A DNA stretch of 64,000 nucleotides from Butyrivibrio sp. MC2021. Its GTDB lineage: Bacteria; Bacillota; Clostridia; Lachnospirales; Lachnospiraceae. The notes beneath the pieces were generated by a model. The model saw only the letters and a list, made by a program, of their open reading frames with translations. It did not search any database and had not been told where the DNA came from. A program made the position numbers and the translations under genes. The stretch spans positions 372,001-436,000 of the forward strand of contig NZ_JHXX01000001.1 in NCBI RefSeq assembly GCF_000621605.1, read 5' to 3'. Shown one piece after another: positions 37,101-46,127 of the stretch; the first letter of the stretch is position 1; every line of letters begins with the position of its first letter.

Positions 37101-37713
37101 GAGGTCCCACCTGCTTCTCAAGCTCAGATAAAATATCGCTGAGACGGGTGAGGTTGATCTTCTCCTCCTCAAGCTTCTTGATGGCTGTATCTTTTCTTGA
37201 TTTGAACTTAACAATACCTGCAGCCTCGTCAAAAAGGTTTCTTCTGTCCTCAGGCTTACTGGAAAGGATCTGATCGATCTGGCCCTGTCCAATGATGGAA
37301 TAGCCTTCTTTACCGATACCGGTATCCATAAAAAGCTCATTAACGTCTTTAAGACGACAGGAAGCACCATTAATCATGTACTCACTCTCGCCTGAACGGT
37401 AAAGTCGTCTGGAAACCGTTACCTCGTCATAATCAATTGCCAGGGAATGATCGGAATTATCCAAAGTGATAGCCACGTATGCATAGCCAAGAGGCTTCCT
37501 GAGCTCAGTACCGGAAAAGATAACGTCCTGCATTGAGCCGCCACGCAGCTGCTTGATACGCTGTTCGCCCAATACCCAGCGCACAGCGTCCGCAACATTG
37601 CTCTTACCGGAGCCGTTGGGACCAACGATTCCGGTAATACCATTGTGAAAATCAAATTTTATCTTATTTGCAAAGGATTTAAATCCGTGAACTTCAATAC
37701 TCTTTAAATACAT
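34156..37713 (-). CDS. smc: Chromosome partition protein SMC
   Basis: This is an SMC ATPase of 1185 residues for chromosome condensation and segregation. Walker [10 protein letters not shown] is at the N-terminus, two long coiled-coil arms flank a hinge at about residues 515-675 ([13 protein letters not shown] ... [12 protein letters not shown]), and the C-terminus has the signature [17 protein letters not shown] and Walker [14 protein letters not shown]. It lies between rnc and ftsY as in most Firmicutes. Confidence 0.98.
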   Translation of the reverse strand: MYLKSIEVHGFKSFANKIKFDFHNGITGIVGPNGSGKSNVADAVRWVLGEQRIKQLRGGSMQDVIFSGTELRKPLGYAYVAITLDNSDHSLAIDYDEVTVSRRLYRSGESEYMINGASCRLKDVNELFMDTGIGKEGYSIIGQGQIDQILSSKPEDRRNLFDEAAGIVKFKSRKDTAIKKLEEEKINLTRLSDILSELEKQVGPLEKQSEVAKEFLKYRDRLKTLDVNMFLLENKNQNQLLEETGKNLDIAAEALDEAKGNYEKAREEYDNIQEKLVEVDKNIDEARAKITDSTVQKEKLEGQIGILNEKIKAASANDAHFKTRQKDEEAKIEAKNQELDKYLEEKEEIDKEAASLSADRNEARKELDRVIGQISSINDEIEECKSTIIETLGARATIKSKLSSLDTMTEQVKIRKAELTGKLVRARSDENKQEETIKKLRDEFDKITSEISEMNKKQKDTDAEIVSIKEEMSKKDNDLRKTQELYQMQKAKLASISNITERYEGYGGSVKKVMERKEDTKGIIGVVADIIKTEKKYETAIEVALGGNIQNIVTDDEDTAKKMIGYLKETKAGRATFLPLTALDNPPELKAKEALDEPGVLGMADELVTTDPKYKSVAKAMLGRIVAVDNIDNAVKIARKYKYTVRMVTLEGELLVPGGAISGGAFKNTSNLLSRRRELEELEKQVKEAREKIESLQKEIADLKEKRNSLRTLSEELRTELQGKFIAQNTARLNVANEEARQEEQKGNYSDLKAESDEIENKMKEIDSDREEALASLSESEELEKSCTEKVEKFQKELEGLHVIEEEENSKVSKWDIQYEKIAQKQDFQQQNIDRIKGEIENETKALDEILESLKNNGDNLEQSKKDIEAIRLTIEASVDVQSEANKELDAMKEEKTKLSEAQKEFFDKTQQLNDQMSSLDREVTRLISKKEKCQEAIDGQINYMWTQYEITLTDAAGMRDEEMTDVPAMKREIGSLKESIKKLGDVNVNAIEDYKNLMERYTFMKTQHDDLIAAEEQLKGIIQDLDESMRKQFREQFDRINVEFDKVFKEMFGGGKGTLELNEDEDILEAGIRINAQPPGKKLVNMMQMSGGEKALTAIALLFAIQNLKPSPFCLLDEIEAALDENNVVRFAKYLHKLSSTQFIVITHRRGTMESADRLYGITMQEKGVSTLVSVNLIDKELTN

Positions 37714-37719
37714 TACTCT

Positions 37720-38409
37720 TTACTTTTTTAATGCAAGAATAGCCTGATAAGCCGCCTTCTGCTCGGCAGCCTTCTTGGTTTTTCCTGTCCCCTCTCCAAA
37801 ATTCTTTTCTCCTATAAAAACGCACGTCTTGAATATTTTATCATGTTCAGGACCACTTTCGCCACAAATTTCATAACGGATTTGTCCCAAGTCTCCCCCT
37901 TGGACAATTTCCTGAAGAATTGACTTGCTATCGCTGAACATCTGCATGCTGTCTGCATTGGTGAGCACATAATTGTCTATAAATCTCTTGGACTCATCTA
38001 TTCCGCCATCGAGAAAAAGGGCTCCTATAACAGCCTCCATAACGTCTGCAATAATAGATTCCTTATTTCTGCCGCCGGTGGCTTCTTCGCCCTTACCAAG
38101 CTGAATGTAGCTCTTGATATCAAGAGTCTCAGCATCAAAAGCAAGAGCTGGCTCACACACAAGGGATGCCCTGATCTTGCTCATTTCACCCTCTTTTTTG
38201 TCGGGGTATTTTCCAAAAAGAAAAGCACTGGAGATCATCTCCAGAACCGCATCTCCAAGAAACTCAAGCCTCTCATAATCCGGTTTCTTGTTGATCCTCT
38301 GTTCATTTACAAAGGAGCTGTGGGTAAAAGCCTGAATAATAAGCGCCTTATCCTTAAATGTATAGCCGATCTTCTCCTCGAATTGTCTGATATCCTGCTC
38401 GTTAAGCAT
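37720..38409 (-). CDS. rnc: Ribonuclease III
   Basis: Double-strand RNA endonuclease for rRNA and mRNA processing. The active-site block YERLEFLGDAVLEMISS is near residue 40-55, the second acidic site in DVMEAVIGALFLDGG, and a C-terminal dsRNA-binding domain ends GTGKTKKAAEQKAAYQAIL. I chose ATG 38407-38409 (AAAGG at about 6 nt), giving 229 residues; the ATG two codons upstream is too close to the SD and the longer frame is non-conserved. Confidence 0.97.
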   Translation of the reverse strand: MLNEQDIRQFEEKIGYTFKDKALIIQAFTHSSFVNEQRINKKPDYERLEFLGDAVLEMISSAFLFGKYPDKKEGEMSKIRASLVCEPALAFDAETLDIKSYIQLGKGEEATGGRNKESIIADVMEAVIGALFLDGGIDESKRFIDNYVLTNADSMQMFSDSKSILQEIVQGGDLGQIRYEICGESGPEHDKIFKTCVFIGEKNFGEGTGKTKKAAEQKAAYQAILALKK

Positions 38410-38470
38410 AACCATCCTTTCCGCTTTGGCAGTTTCTTTATTATATACAGCCCCTTCAGCTATCCATAAT

Positions 38471-38502
38471 AAAGAAAATGAGGCAAGTAAAACCTGCCTC
38501 AT
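38471..38502 (-). terminator. Terminator after acpP
   Basis: Minus-strand ATGAGGCA (plus 38495-38502) and TGCCTCAT (plus 38478-38485) form a stem followed by TTTCTTT. Confidence 0.75.
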
Positions 38503-38526
38503 CCCAAAGTCAATTATTGTAATTTA

Positions 38527-38763
38527 TTATTTGCCTGAGATAGCAGTCTTCAAAAGCTCAACAGCTTCTCCAACTGTTGTGATGTTTTCAGTCTTCTCAG
38601 GATCAATCTGAACATCAAACTCATCCTCAAGTCCCATGATAATCTGGAAAAGATCAAGAGAATCAGCCCCGAGATCCTCTGTAAATGTGGTATCAAGAGT
38701 GATCTCCTCAGGATCAACATTCAGTACATTTGCAATAACTTCTTTCATCTTTTCAAATTCCAT
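38527..38763 (-). CDS. acpP: Acyl carrier protein
   Basis: A 78-residue acidic carrier protein for fatty acid synthesis; the phosphopantetheine serine is Ser35 in GADSLDLFQII. The ATG at 38761-38763 has GGAG upstream. It follows plsX by about 60 bp and ends at a terminator. Confidence 0.97.
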   Translation of the reverse strand: MEFEKMKEVIANVLNVDPEEITLDTTFTEDLGADSLDLFQIIMGLEDEFDVQIDPEKTENITTVGEAVELLKTAISGK

Positions 38764-38822
38764 AATAATCTCCGTTCCTTTTAAAGCGTTTTGCATATAT
38801 ATTTTTATCAGTAAACTGTTCT

Positions 38823-39824
38823 TTATGCAAGCTTTTCACTTATTTTTTCACTAATTTTTTGTTCTGTAAATGCCACGCACTGAAGTATAGAATTCTTAAC
38901 CTCTACATCATTGGCGCTACCATGTGTTTTAACAACCAGTCCCTTAAGTCCAAGCATAGGTGCCCCGCCATACTTGTCCATGCTGTAATTGGATAATGAT
39001 TTCTTAAGATCATCCTTGATAAGAAGTGCTCCGATCTTGGTCTTGAGGCTGCTCATAAGGCTTCCCTTGATCACATGCATCATAGACTTGGCAACACCCT
39101 CATACATCTTGAGAATAACATTACCGGTAAAGGCCTCGCAGACTATAACATCTGCGTATCCTGCAGGAATGTCTCTGGCTTCTATACTGCCGATAAAATT
39201 GATATCAGGACAATTCTTAAGAAGAGGGAAAGTCTCCTTAACAAGAGCATTACCCTTCTCTTCCTCTGCACCGATGTTGACTATAGCTACAGTGGGATTC
39301 TTGATACCCATTATATTCTCCATGTACACGGATCCCATCTTGGCAAACTGAACCAGGTGATTGGATCTGGCATCAACATTGGCTCCGCAGTCGATAAGAA
39401 GTGAGTTGCCCTTCTCAGTAGGAATAAGCGGAGCCAGAGGAGCTCTGTCCACGCCCTTAAGCCTTCCGACTATAACCTGACCACCTACAAGTGTGGCTCC
39501 GGTGCTGCCTGCTGAAACATAGGCATCAGCTTCGCCATGGTTCACCATATACATAGCCTTGACGATAGAAGAATCCTTCTTGGTTCTGATGGCCATAACC
39601 GGTGGTTCTGCCATCTCTATTTCCTCAGTGGCATTTACCACTTCAATTCTTGACTTATCGTAGGTATATTTGGAAAGCTCTTCGTTGACCTTATCCTCCT
39701 TACCCACGAGAAAAACCTTAAGGTTGTTGCTCTCTTTAACTGCGTCAACAGCTCCCTTAACAGTAACAAAGGGTGCATTGTCTCCGCCCATTGCATCAAC
39801 TGCAACTCTGACTAACTCAGCCAT
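38823..39824 (-). CDS. plsX: Phosphate acyltransferase PlsX
   Basis: PlsX converts acyl-ACP to acyl-phosphate for phospholipid synthesis. The 333-residue sequence begins VRVAVDAMGGDNAPFVTVKG and shows ASIVKAMYMVNHGEADAYVSAGSTGA and VCEAFTGNVILKMYEG. Placement between rpmF and acpP is classical. A hairpin separates it from rpmF. Confidence 0.97.
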   Translation of the reverse strand: MAELVRVAVDAMGGDNAPFVTVKGAVDAVKESNNLKVFLVGKEDKVNEELSKYTYDKSRIEVVNATEEIEMAEPPVMAIRTKKDSSIVKAMYMVNHGEADAYVSAGSTGATLVGGQVIVGRLKGVDRAPLAPLIPTEKGNSLLIDCGANVDARSNHLVQFAKMGSVYMENIMGIKNPTVAIVNIGAEEEKGNALVKETFPLLKNCPDINFIGSIEARDIPAGYADVIVCEAFTGNVILKMYEGVAKSMMHVIKGSLMSSLKTKIGALLIKDDLKKSLSNYSMDKYGGAPMLGLKGLVVKTHGSANDVEVKNSILQCVAFTEQKISEKISEKLA

Positions 39825-39895
39825 ATAAATCCCCCGTATATTCTATAGTAATCCTCTTTTGTAGCCGCTAAAGATAAATATACAAGAGTAAAGGG

Positions 39896-39931
39896 CAAAA
39901 ATCAAGGCTTTCCGAATCATCGGAAAGCCTT
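39896..39931 (-). terminator. Hairpin after rpmF, terminator or attenuator before plsX
   Basis: AAGGCTTTCCG (39904-39914) and CGGAAAGCCTT (39921-39931) form a perfect 11-bp stem with a 6-nt loop; the minus strand continues GATTTTTG. It may limit readthrough from rpmF into plsX-acpP. Confidence 0.75.
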
Positions 39932-39955
39932 AAAAATCAATGACTATTCATCATA

Positions 39956-40138
39956 TTAAGCATCAACTTCTACGATGCTCTTCTTATTGTAGTAGCCGCA
40001 CTTCTTGCAAGCCATGTGAGGCTGCATAAGAGCTCCGCAATGACTGCACTTAACCAGTGTTGGAGCTGTCATTTTCCAGTTAGCTCTTCTCTGATCTCTG
40101 TGGCCTTTTGATGACTTATTCTTTGGGCAGATTGACAT
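39956..40138 (-). CDS. rpmF: 50S ribosomal protein L32 (zinc-binding form)
   Basis: A 60-residue protein with the L32 basic start (CPKNKSSKGHRDQRRANWKM) and a four-cysteine zinc ribbon at Cys31, Cys34, Cys44 and Cys47. GGAGGTG precedes the ATG. The DUF177/YceD gene often found upstream of rpmF is absent; the promoter is right upstream. Confidence 0.97.
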   Translation of the reverse strand: MSICPKNKSSKGHRDQRRANWKMTAPTLVKCSHCGALMQPHMACKKCGYYNKKSIVEVDA

Positions 40139-40223
40139 TTCAGTAACACCTCCTTACCGTATCCGTATAAGAAACTGCCGTATACAGGCAATTGTTTACG
40201 TTTATTCATTAGCATACCTTGAT

Positions 40224-40252
40224 ATTTTACTAATATGCGGTGTTTTTGTCAA
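40224..40252 (-). promoter_or_regulatory. Sigma-A type promoter for rpmF(-plsX-acpP)
   Basis: Minus-strand TTGACA (plus 40247-40252) and TAAAAT (plus 40224-40229), 17-bp spacer. The roughly 80-nt leader contains a small hairpin (TTGCC-TGTATAC-GGCAG). Confidence 0.75.
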
Positions 40253-40275
40253 CATGTTTTTTATTATTTATCTTT

Positions 40276-41136
40276 TTATCTGTTGCAGTACTGCGAATAC
40301 TTCTTCGGAGAAATACCTACTGACTTGGTAAAAGCCTTGAGGAAATTGCTATAATCGCTGAAACCGCATCTGTCACAGACTTCGCTGACACCTATTCCTT
40401 CAGCCAGAAGAGATTTAGCAATTGAAATACGTCTTGCGGTCATGTACTTGTTGATGGTTGTGCCGGTAGCGGATTTAAAAATCCTGCAGATATAAGACTC
40501 ACTGATATAGAAATGTTTCGCAAGATCACCGATGCTGATGGGATACTGAATGTTGTTGTTCAGATATGAAAGGATCGCATCCACCTGATCATTGTATGTA
40601 GCAGCCTTTTCTGTGGCCTTATTATTCTTTTTATCTGAAATGATCTGATTGATCATAACAAAAAGCTCTGTAAAAGTAGCTCTCTCCAGCAGGTCATGTC
40701 CATAGCCGTTGCTGGTGAGGATTTTATTAATAAAATAAAGAAATCTTCCCTGCTGTTCCTGAGTAAGGCTCAGTTTATGGGAAAACTTTTCTCCCCTGTC
40801 CTGAAAACAAGCATCAAGATCCGTTTCACTGCTTGATATGCTTCTCATATAATCAGGATCGATCATAATAACAATTCGTTCGTGAAGTTCTTTATCAATC
40901 TGAGTGAGATAATGTGAATCATACTGATTAATAAGAAAAAGATCCCCGGGCTCAATATCATAGACCTTATTATCTATCAGAAACTGTTTGCCTCCGGAGA
41001 TAGAAAAATACACTTCATAGCAGTCATGAATATGCATCTCCATCGCCTTCTCATCTTTATAAAGATGCGCAACAGAGAAATACTTATTCTCTATGCTGGC
41101 TGCCATAGCATCCTTGCAAGAATTTAACTCTTTCAT
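40276..41136 (-). CDS. AraC-family transcriptional regulator
   Basis: 286 residues: an N-terminal cupin sensor (MHIHDCYEVYFSISGGKQFLID; IEPGDLFLINQYDSHYL) and C-terminal HTH pair (IGDLAKHFYISESYICRIFKSAT; EVCDRCGFSDYSNFLKAFTK). It is monocistronic, between rpmF and ackA, with its own promoter at 41199-41227. It resembles sugar-responsive AraC regulators; its target cannot be assigned from context. Confidence 0.92.
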   Translation of the reverse strand: MKELNSCKDAMAASIENKYFSVAHLYKDEKAMEMHIHDCYEVYFSISGGKQFLIDNKVYDIEPGDLFLINQYDSHYLTQIDKELHERIVIMIDPDYMRSISSSETDLDACFQDRGEKFSHKLSLTQEQQGRFLYFINKILTSNGYGHDLLERATFTELFVMINQIISDKKNNKATEKAATYNDQVDAILSYLNNNIQYPISIGDLAKHFYISESYICRIFKSATGTTINKYMTARRISIAKSLLAEGIGVSEVCDRCGFSDYSNFLKAFTKSVGISPKKYSQYCNR

Positions 41137-41198
41137 TTACCTGTAACCCTTTCCCAAAACAATTTTCTCCCACAAACACTTTTAAACAGTCAGTGTAT

Positions 41199-41227
41199 AT
41201 CTTACCTTACATATTCATAATTTGCAA
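41199..41227 (-). promoter_or_regulatory. Sigma-A type promoter for the AraC gene at 40276
   Basis: Minus-strand TTGCAA (plus 41222-41227) and TAAGAT (plus 41199-41204), 17-bp spacer, giving a leader of about 55 nt. Confidence 0.6.
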
Positions 41228-41293
41228 TATTTTCTTCATTTAGCATGCCAAAATCGAAAATTTTGATATTCCTTTAACAAAAGACTTTTAGTC

Positions 41294-41322
41294 AAAAAAA
41301 TAAGGACCCGTAAGAGTCCTTA
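41294..41322 (-). terminator. Terminator of ackA
   Basis: Minus-strand TAAGGACTC-TTAC-GGGTCCTTA (plus 41301-41322) is followed by a run of seven T (plus 41294-41300). A typical intrinsic terminator. Confidence 0.9.
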
Positions 41323-41361
41323 TTCTCTATATTATTATTGATTTGGGATAATTAACAAATA

Positions 41362-42555
41362 TTACTTGCAAAGAGCGTAGGTATCACGGGCAATTGCAAG
41401 CTCCTCATTGGTGGGAACCACAAGAAGAGTAACCTTGCTGTCTGCTCCTGAAATTGTCTGCTCTTTACCGCGAACCTTGTTGGCCTCCACATCAAGAGTT
41501 GCTCCGATAAAGCCAAGTCTCTCACAGATGATCTTACGAACAAATCCGCTGTTCTCACCAACACCTGCTGTAAAGCAGATTGCATCAACGCCGCCCATGG
41601 CAGCAACATAGGAACCGATATACTTAACTACTCTGTAGCAGAAGGTATCAACTGCTCTCTTGGCAGCCTCATTGCCCTTAACATAAGCATCCTCAAGATC
41701 TCTGAAATCTGAAGAAAGATCATTGGAAAGGCCGAATACACCTGACTTCTTGTTAAGAAGGTTGGTCACATCAGCTACAGTGGAGTTCTCTTTTTTCATA
41801 ATGAACTCAACTACTGAAGGATCGATGTCACCGGTTCTGGTGCCCATGATAAGTCCCTCAAGAGGAGTAAGACCCATGGATGTGTCTACGCACTTCCCAC
41901 AATTAACTGCTGAAACAGATGCACCGTTACCAAGATGGCAAACAATAGTCTTAAGCTCTGAGTAATCCTTTCCAAGGATCTCAGCTGCTCTCTTGCTTAC
42001 ATAAGAATGGCTTGTGCCATGGAATCCGTATCTTCTGATTCCGTATTTCTCATAATATGAATAAGGAAGTCCGTAAAGATAAGCCTCCTCAGGCATTGTC
42101 TGATGGAAAGCTGTGTCAAATACAGCAACCATAGGTACACCGGGCATTGCCTTCTGACAAGCTCTGATACCGATAAGATTGGCAGGATTGTGAAGAGGTG
42201 CAAGATCAGAAACCTCCTCGATTGCCTTGATTACTTCTTCATTGATAACAACAGACTTGGTGAACTTCTCACCGCCGTGAACAATTCTGTGTCCTACAGC
42301 GCCGATCTCATCAAGAGAAACTACGCCGTTCTCACTGTTGGTAAGAGCCTCGATTACAAGCTCAATAGCTCTGTTGTGATCAGGCATTGGCTCAACTTTG
42401 GTGATCTTGTCCTTACCCTGAGGTGTATAAACTATCTGGCTTCCGTCAATACCGATTCTCTCACAGAGCCCCTTGCAGATAACCTGCTCGGAATCAGAAT
42501 CAATAAGCTGGAACTTAAGTGAAGAGCTTCCACAATTAATTACAAGAATTTTCAT
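41362..42555 (-). CDS. ackA: Acetate kinase
   Basis: Interconverts acetyl phosphate plus ADP with acetate plus ATP, the energy-yielding step of fermentation. The 397-residue protein begins [17 protein letters not shown] and has [33 protein letters not shown] and [20 protein letters not shown]. The phosphotransacetylase gene is not adjacent. A consensus cre lies upstream. It is transcribed alone, away from tmcAL. Confidence 0.98.
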   Translation of the reverse strand: MKILVINCGSSSLKFQLIDSDSEQVICKGLCERIGIDGSQIVYTPQGKDKITKVEPMPDHNRAIELVIEALTNSENGVVSLDEIGAVGHRIVHGGEKFTKSVVINEEVIKAIEEVSDLAPLHNPANLIGIRACQKAMPGVPMVAVFDTAFHQTMPEEAYLYGLPYSYYEKYGIRRYGFHGTSHSYVSKRAAEILGKDYSELKTIVCHLGNGASVSAVNCGKCVDTSMGLTPLEGLIMGTRTGDIDPSVVEFIMKKENSTVADVTNLLNKKSGVFGLSNDLSSDFRDLEDAYVKGNEAAKRAVDTFCYRVVKYIGSYVAAMGGVDAICFTAGVGENSGFVRKIICERLGFIGATLDVEANKVRGKEQTISGADSKVTLLVVPTNEELAIARDTYALCK

Positions 42556-42633
42556 GATCTACCTCTCTAATCAATATCTACTTTGACTTTGTAAATTCAG
42601 TATGTAAAGATATTAATACACACTATAGATAAT

Positions 42634-42661
42634 ATTTTAGCAACGTAAATATTATTAGCAA
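42634..42661 (-). promoter_or_regulatory. Candidate ackA promoter
   Basis: Minus-strand TTGCTA (plus 42656-42661) and TAAAAT (plus 42634-42639), 16-bp spacer. An alternative TTTACG/TATAGT pair overlaps downstream. The cre is about 70 bp upstream of the predicted start. Confidence 0.5.
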
Positions 42662-42691
42662 GGTAAAAATTGTACAAAAGTCAGTATATTT

Positions 42692-42705
42692 TGAAAGCGC
42701 TTACA
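42692..42705. promoter_or_regulatory. cre (CcpA site) between ackA and tmcAL
   Basis: TGAAAGCGCTTACA fits the Firmicute cre consensus TGWAANCGNTNWCA at every defined position. It lies about 140 bp before the ackA ATG and 4 bp before the tmcAL ATG. CcpA activation of ackA from an upstream cre is known in B. subtilis. Confidence 0.75.
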
Positions 42706-42709
42706 TTTT

Positions 42710-43918
42710 ATGAAAACTATAGGAATCATCGCTGAATTCAACCCCTTTCACAACGGGCATAAATACATAATTGAAAAATCAAGGCAGGAAACCAGCGCAG
42801 ATTACTGCGTTGTTGTTATGAGTGGAGATTTTGTCCAGAGAGGTGCTCCTGCCATCGTAGATAAGTTTGCCAGGGCCAAAATGGCTCTCTCCTGCGGTGC
42901 CGACCTTGTACTGGAACTTCCCATCTACTACAGTCTCGGAAGCGCTGAATTTTTTGCCTCAGGAGCTGTTTCAATTTTGGACAGCCTCGGAGTTATTGAT
43001 CATCTTTGCTTTGGCAGCGAGTCCGGAGATCTGGCCTCTCTTACTTCCATCGCCCGTGTTCTTTGTGATGAACCTGAGGCTTTTAAGAGCACTCTGGCAA
43101 AAGAGCTCAAGGATGGCAAAAGTTTCCCGGCAGCCAGAGCCGCTGCTCTTTCCACAGTACTTGACTTTTCACCGGAAATATTAGATAGCCCCAACAATAT
43201 CCTTGCCATAGAATATCTCAAGGCTCTCTACAAAAGAGACAGCCACATACAGCCCTGCACCATTCTGAGAAAAGGTGAAAGTTTCCATTCCCAGGAGCTC
43301 AATGAGTTTTCAAGTGCAACAGCCATTAGAAAAGCCCTTGAAAATGAAAACAGTTCTGTCAGCGCTGTAAATCTTGCTATGCCCACTGATGCTTTTTCAT
43401 TCCTGAAAGAATACTCCGGGAAATATCTTGATAGCGATGCTTTCTCACAGTTTCTTAGCTACAAGCTTATTCAGGAGTCTGATGAAGTTTTTGAGAAATA
43501 TCTGGATATATCCGGGGATTTTTCCAATAAGATTGCCAATGAATACAGGATAAATGACAGCTTTTCAGTCCTGTGCGACAGGCTGAAATCCAAGGATCTC
43601 TCCTACTCAAGGATCAGCAGAAGTCTTTTCCATATTTTGCTTAACATTACCGGCTCAAATATGACTGAATATCAGTCAGATAATTACACTTCCTACGCAA
43701 GGATCCTGGGCTTTAGAAAAGAGTCCTCAAAGCTCCTCTCAGATATACATGAAATGGCCACAATTCCTGTGTTGGACCGCCTCAAAGACGCTTCAACACT
43801 GCTATCTCCCCTGCAGCTTAGGCTCTTCAAGGAAACCCTCAATGCTTCCAGAGTTTACAATATACTGTCCCAGACCGGAACAGAATCTGAATTCAGCCTT
43901 AAAAACATCATTCTTTAA
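42710..43918 (+). CDS. tmcAL: tRNA(Met) cytidine acetate ligase TmcAL
   Basis: TmcAL uses acetate and ATP to form N4-acetylcytidine at C34 of elongator tRNA-Met. The N-terminal nucleotidyltransferase motif GIIAEFNPFHNGHKYIIEK and VVMSGDFVQRGAPAI identify it; length 402 is typical. The ATG at 42710 starts the conserved N-terminus, yet there is no SD before it; the adjoining bases are the cre site instead. Its substrate acetate links it loosely to divergent ackA. Confidence 0.95.
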   Translation: MKTIGIIAEFNPFHNGHKYIIEKSRQETSADYCVVVMSGDFVQRGAPAIVDKFARAKMALSCGADLVLELPIYYSLGSAEFFASGAVSILDSLGVIDHLCFGSESGDLASLTSIARVLCDEPEAFKSTLAKELKDGKSFPAARAAALSTVLDFSPEILDSPNNILAIEYLKALYKRDSHIQPCTILRKGESFHSQELNEFSSATAIRKALENENSSVSAVNLAMPTDAFSFLKEYSGKYLDSDAFSQFLSYKLIQESDEVFEKYLDISGDFSNKIANEYRINDSFSVLCDRLKSKDLSYSRISRSLFHILLNITGSNMTEYQSDNYTSYARILGFRKESSKLLSDIHEMATIPVLDRLKDASTLLSPLQLRLFKETLNASRVYNILSQTGTESEFSLKNIIL

Positions 43919-43997
43919 CAGTTATTTAATTTGAAGTGCAAATGTTATCATGATACCATTAATGTGTATACGGTATTAGGATTTCATGGAGGTTCTT

Positions 43998-46109
43998 ATG
44001 GGACTTGTTAAGTTAGAAAAGGGCCAGGTACTTCATAAAGCTGGAAAAGATATAGTTGAAACCGTAGAGGTCATCGTAAAGGGCACTATTAAAATATCTA
44101 ATGCTTTTTCCTCCATAACCTTAGGTGTGGGTGGTTTTGTCGGTATAGTCGAAACTCCCGGAAAGCCTTATTTTTATACCATCGAAGCACTGGAAGAAGG
44201 AGCAGTTTATTCATATCCCTTCACCTCAAAGGACGATATTCCCAAAGTAGTACAATCTAATCCTAAAATTGCGCCTATTTTGGCAGCCCAGTCCGCTGAA
44301 GCTGCTTCTATTACCTGTGACGTATTTGAGCAGGAGTTCAATGAAACCCTCAATGAATATGAACAAATTCAAGCTGACTTTGCCGATTACCCGAATCTTT
44401 GCATAAAAGTCGGGGAAGTTCCGAAGTCTTTTCCTGAAATCGAAGATCTTATGCCTCCGAAGAGAAGTTCAAATCTCCCGGAATGGGCAATTTCTTTTGC
44501 CCGATCCTTAAAGGCCAATGACGCTGCATTGAAGCGCGGCCTCTACCCTCTCAGTCTTGATATTGCCACAGGTATGGTAATGTCAACCTACGATATATAT
44601 CAGCGGGTTTCTAAGGAATCCCAGGCTCTTTCTGAATACAGAAAAAATCTGAAGCTTAAAGCCAAAGAGTTCCAGGCAAATATGCAGGTGATCAGAGCTA
44701 AGCTCAATGGCCTTGAAAACGGTTCCGCAGAGGGTCAGTCCATGGTCGCTATTGTCAATGCCCTGAATACTATCCTTGTTTACTCTGAGGTCTCCCCTGA
44801 AATTGCCACAAAGTTTGAGGAACAGATTGCAGAGTTCAAGGCCAATAGTAACAGATACGATTCTGCAGATGAGGCAAGGGCTCTCAGAAGGAATATTTCC
44901 ACCACCTTCTACGAGGTCTTCACTCCTGCTTTTTTGAAGAGCCTTAATGATGATGATATCCCGCTGGAAGTAAAGATGTTCTTCATGTTCGGATTTGTCG
45001 ACGAGGAACTCGCCAGCGAAAAGTACACCATCACTTTGGCCAACATGGCAAAATCCTACGTTCCAGACCCCGACGGCAACGTTGTCCTTCTGTATGAGTG
45101 GCTTCAGAAGATTTACAATCTGGAAGTTGAGCCTTCCAGAAACGAATTCGATCAGGACTGGCTCACCTATTTAAGAGATCAGAAGCTCAGCGGAAGTCTT
45201 AAAGAAGAACAGATGGAAGAAATGATAGACGATCCCAAGGCTCGTCTTGACTTTGAGATCCACAACCTCTTTGCTCTGGGCAACAGAATGACCTTTGGAC
45301 GAATCTCCTCCTTCGTTCCTGTATTTGATTCCCAGAATGTCCTTAGGCCCCTTGATATGGCCTATCAGAACACTGCCAAGGTCAATGAGTATTTCAGTTA
45401 CATTCGAAGTGTTGATTTCGGCGTATTCTGCAGAAACGCTCTTTATTCCAACATGGAGATTGGCGTGCCTCAGGTGCACTATGCCGATGACGTCACACCA
45501 TATATGATCCTTATGCCCAATCCCGGCAGCAGAGCCTGTCTGTGGCAGGAAATCGAGGGCAAAAAAAGAAGCACCAAGGCCCGTATGCTGGTTTCCATCT
45601 TCAATACAGAGAATACCGAAGAGTGCATGATCAAGCTCTTTGGTGAGTTCAGATGGGAAATGTGCAAAACGGAACAGGGTGTTCATTGGAACGACGTCAC
45701 AGATCCGTCCCTTACCTCCATGTATTGCGACTATCTGCAGTTCTTTAAAAAGAACTCTGCCCTTTCCACAGAGCAGAAAGATAAGCTTAGAACTGATCTT
45801 AAGAAATACAGCAACAACTATAAGAACGTCTTTATCGCTGATTACCTTGCCTATGTGAAATATGAAGCAGCCAGCTCACCCAGGCTTAATAAGGTTGCCC
45901 GTGAGATTCTTTTCACCTTCTGCCCTTTTGCCAAGGAGCTTCGTGAAAAAATCGGCGACAATCCTCAATATGCCGAGCTTATAAATCATTACAATGCCCA
46001 TGTAGGAGGCCAGATCAAGCCTCTTACAAACATTGTCCATCGTCTGAAAAAAGAAGAGCTCGAAGTGCCTGAGGTCATCCTCAAGCAAATCGAGCATCTC
46101 AAAAAATAA
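43998..46109 (+). CDS. Uncharacterised 703-residue protein with cyclic-nucleotide-binding-like N-terminus
   Basis: Residues 1 to about 105 resemble a cNMP-binding beta barrel (KLEKGQVLHKAGKDIVETVEVIVKGTIKISN; GGFVGIVETPGKPYFYTIEALEEGAVYSYPF), but no clear phosphate-binding cassette with its Arg is visible. Residues about 120-330 are predicted helical (repeated Lys/Glu/Gln segments), and the last about 280 residues form a second region (LFALGNRMTFGRISSFVPVF; NEYFSYIRSVDFGVFCRNAL; MILMPNPGSRACLWQEIEGKKRSTKARM) I do not recognise. There is no signal peptide or membrane segment. ATG 43998 is chosen because GGAGG lies 5 nt upstream; an ATG at 43986 overlaps that SD. It is a single gene convergent with the isomerase gene 18 bp away. 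Function unknown. Confidence 0.75.
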   Translation: MGLVKLEKGQVLHKAGKDIVETVEVIVKGTIKISNAFSSITLGVGGFVGIVETPGKPYFYTIEALEEGAVYSYPFTSKDDIPKVVQSNPKIAPILAAQSAEAASITCDVFEQEFNETLNEYEQIQADFADYPNLCIKVGEVPKSFPEIEDLMPPKRSSNLPEWAISFARSLKANDAALKRGLYPLSLDIATGMVMSTYDIYQRVSKESQALSEYRKNLKLKAKEFQANMQVIRAKLNGLENGSAEGQSMVAIVNALNTILVYSEVSPEIATKFEEQIAEFKANSNRYDSADEARALRRNISTTFYEVFTPAFLKSLNDDDIPLEVKMFFMFGFVDEELASEKYTITLANMAKSYVPDPDGNVVLLYEWLQKIYNLEVEPSRNEFDQDWLTYLRDQKLSGSLKEEQMEEMIDDPKARLDFEIHNLFALGNRMTFGRISSFVPVFDSQNVLRPLDMAYQNTAKVNEYFSYIRSVDFGVFCRNALYSNMEIGVPQVHYADDVTPYMILMPNPGSRACLWQEIEGKKRSTKARMLVSIFNTENTEECMIKLFGEFRWEMCKTEQGVHWNDVTDPSLTSMYCDYLQFFKKNSALSTEQKDKLRTDLKKYSNNYKNVFIADYLAYVKYEAASSPRLNKVAREILFTFCPFAKELREKIGDNPQYAELINHYNAHVGGQIKPLTNIVHRLKKEELEVPEVILKQIEHLKK

Positions 46110-46127
46110 ACTATTCTATTCAAATAT

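Noticed and set aside
40276..41136. AraC gene as a regulator of the adjacent ackA
   Set aside because: No shared operator-like sequence was found and ackA already has a cre; adjacency alone is not evidence.
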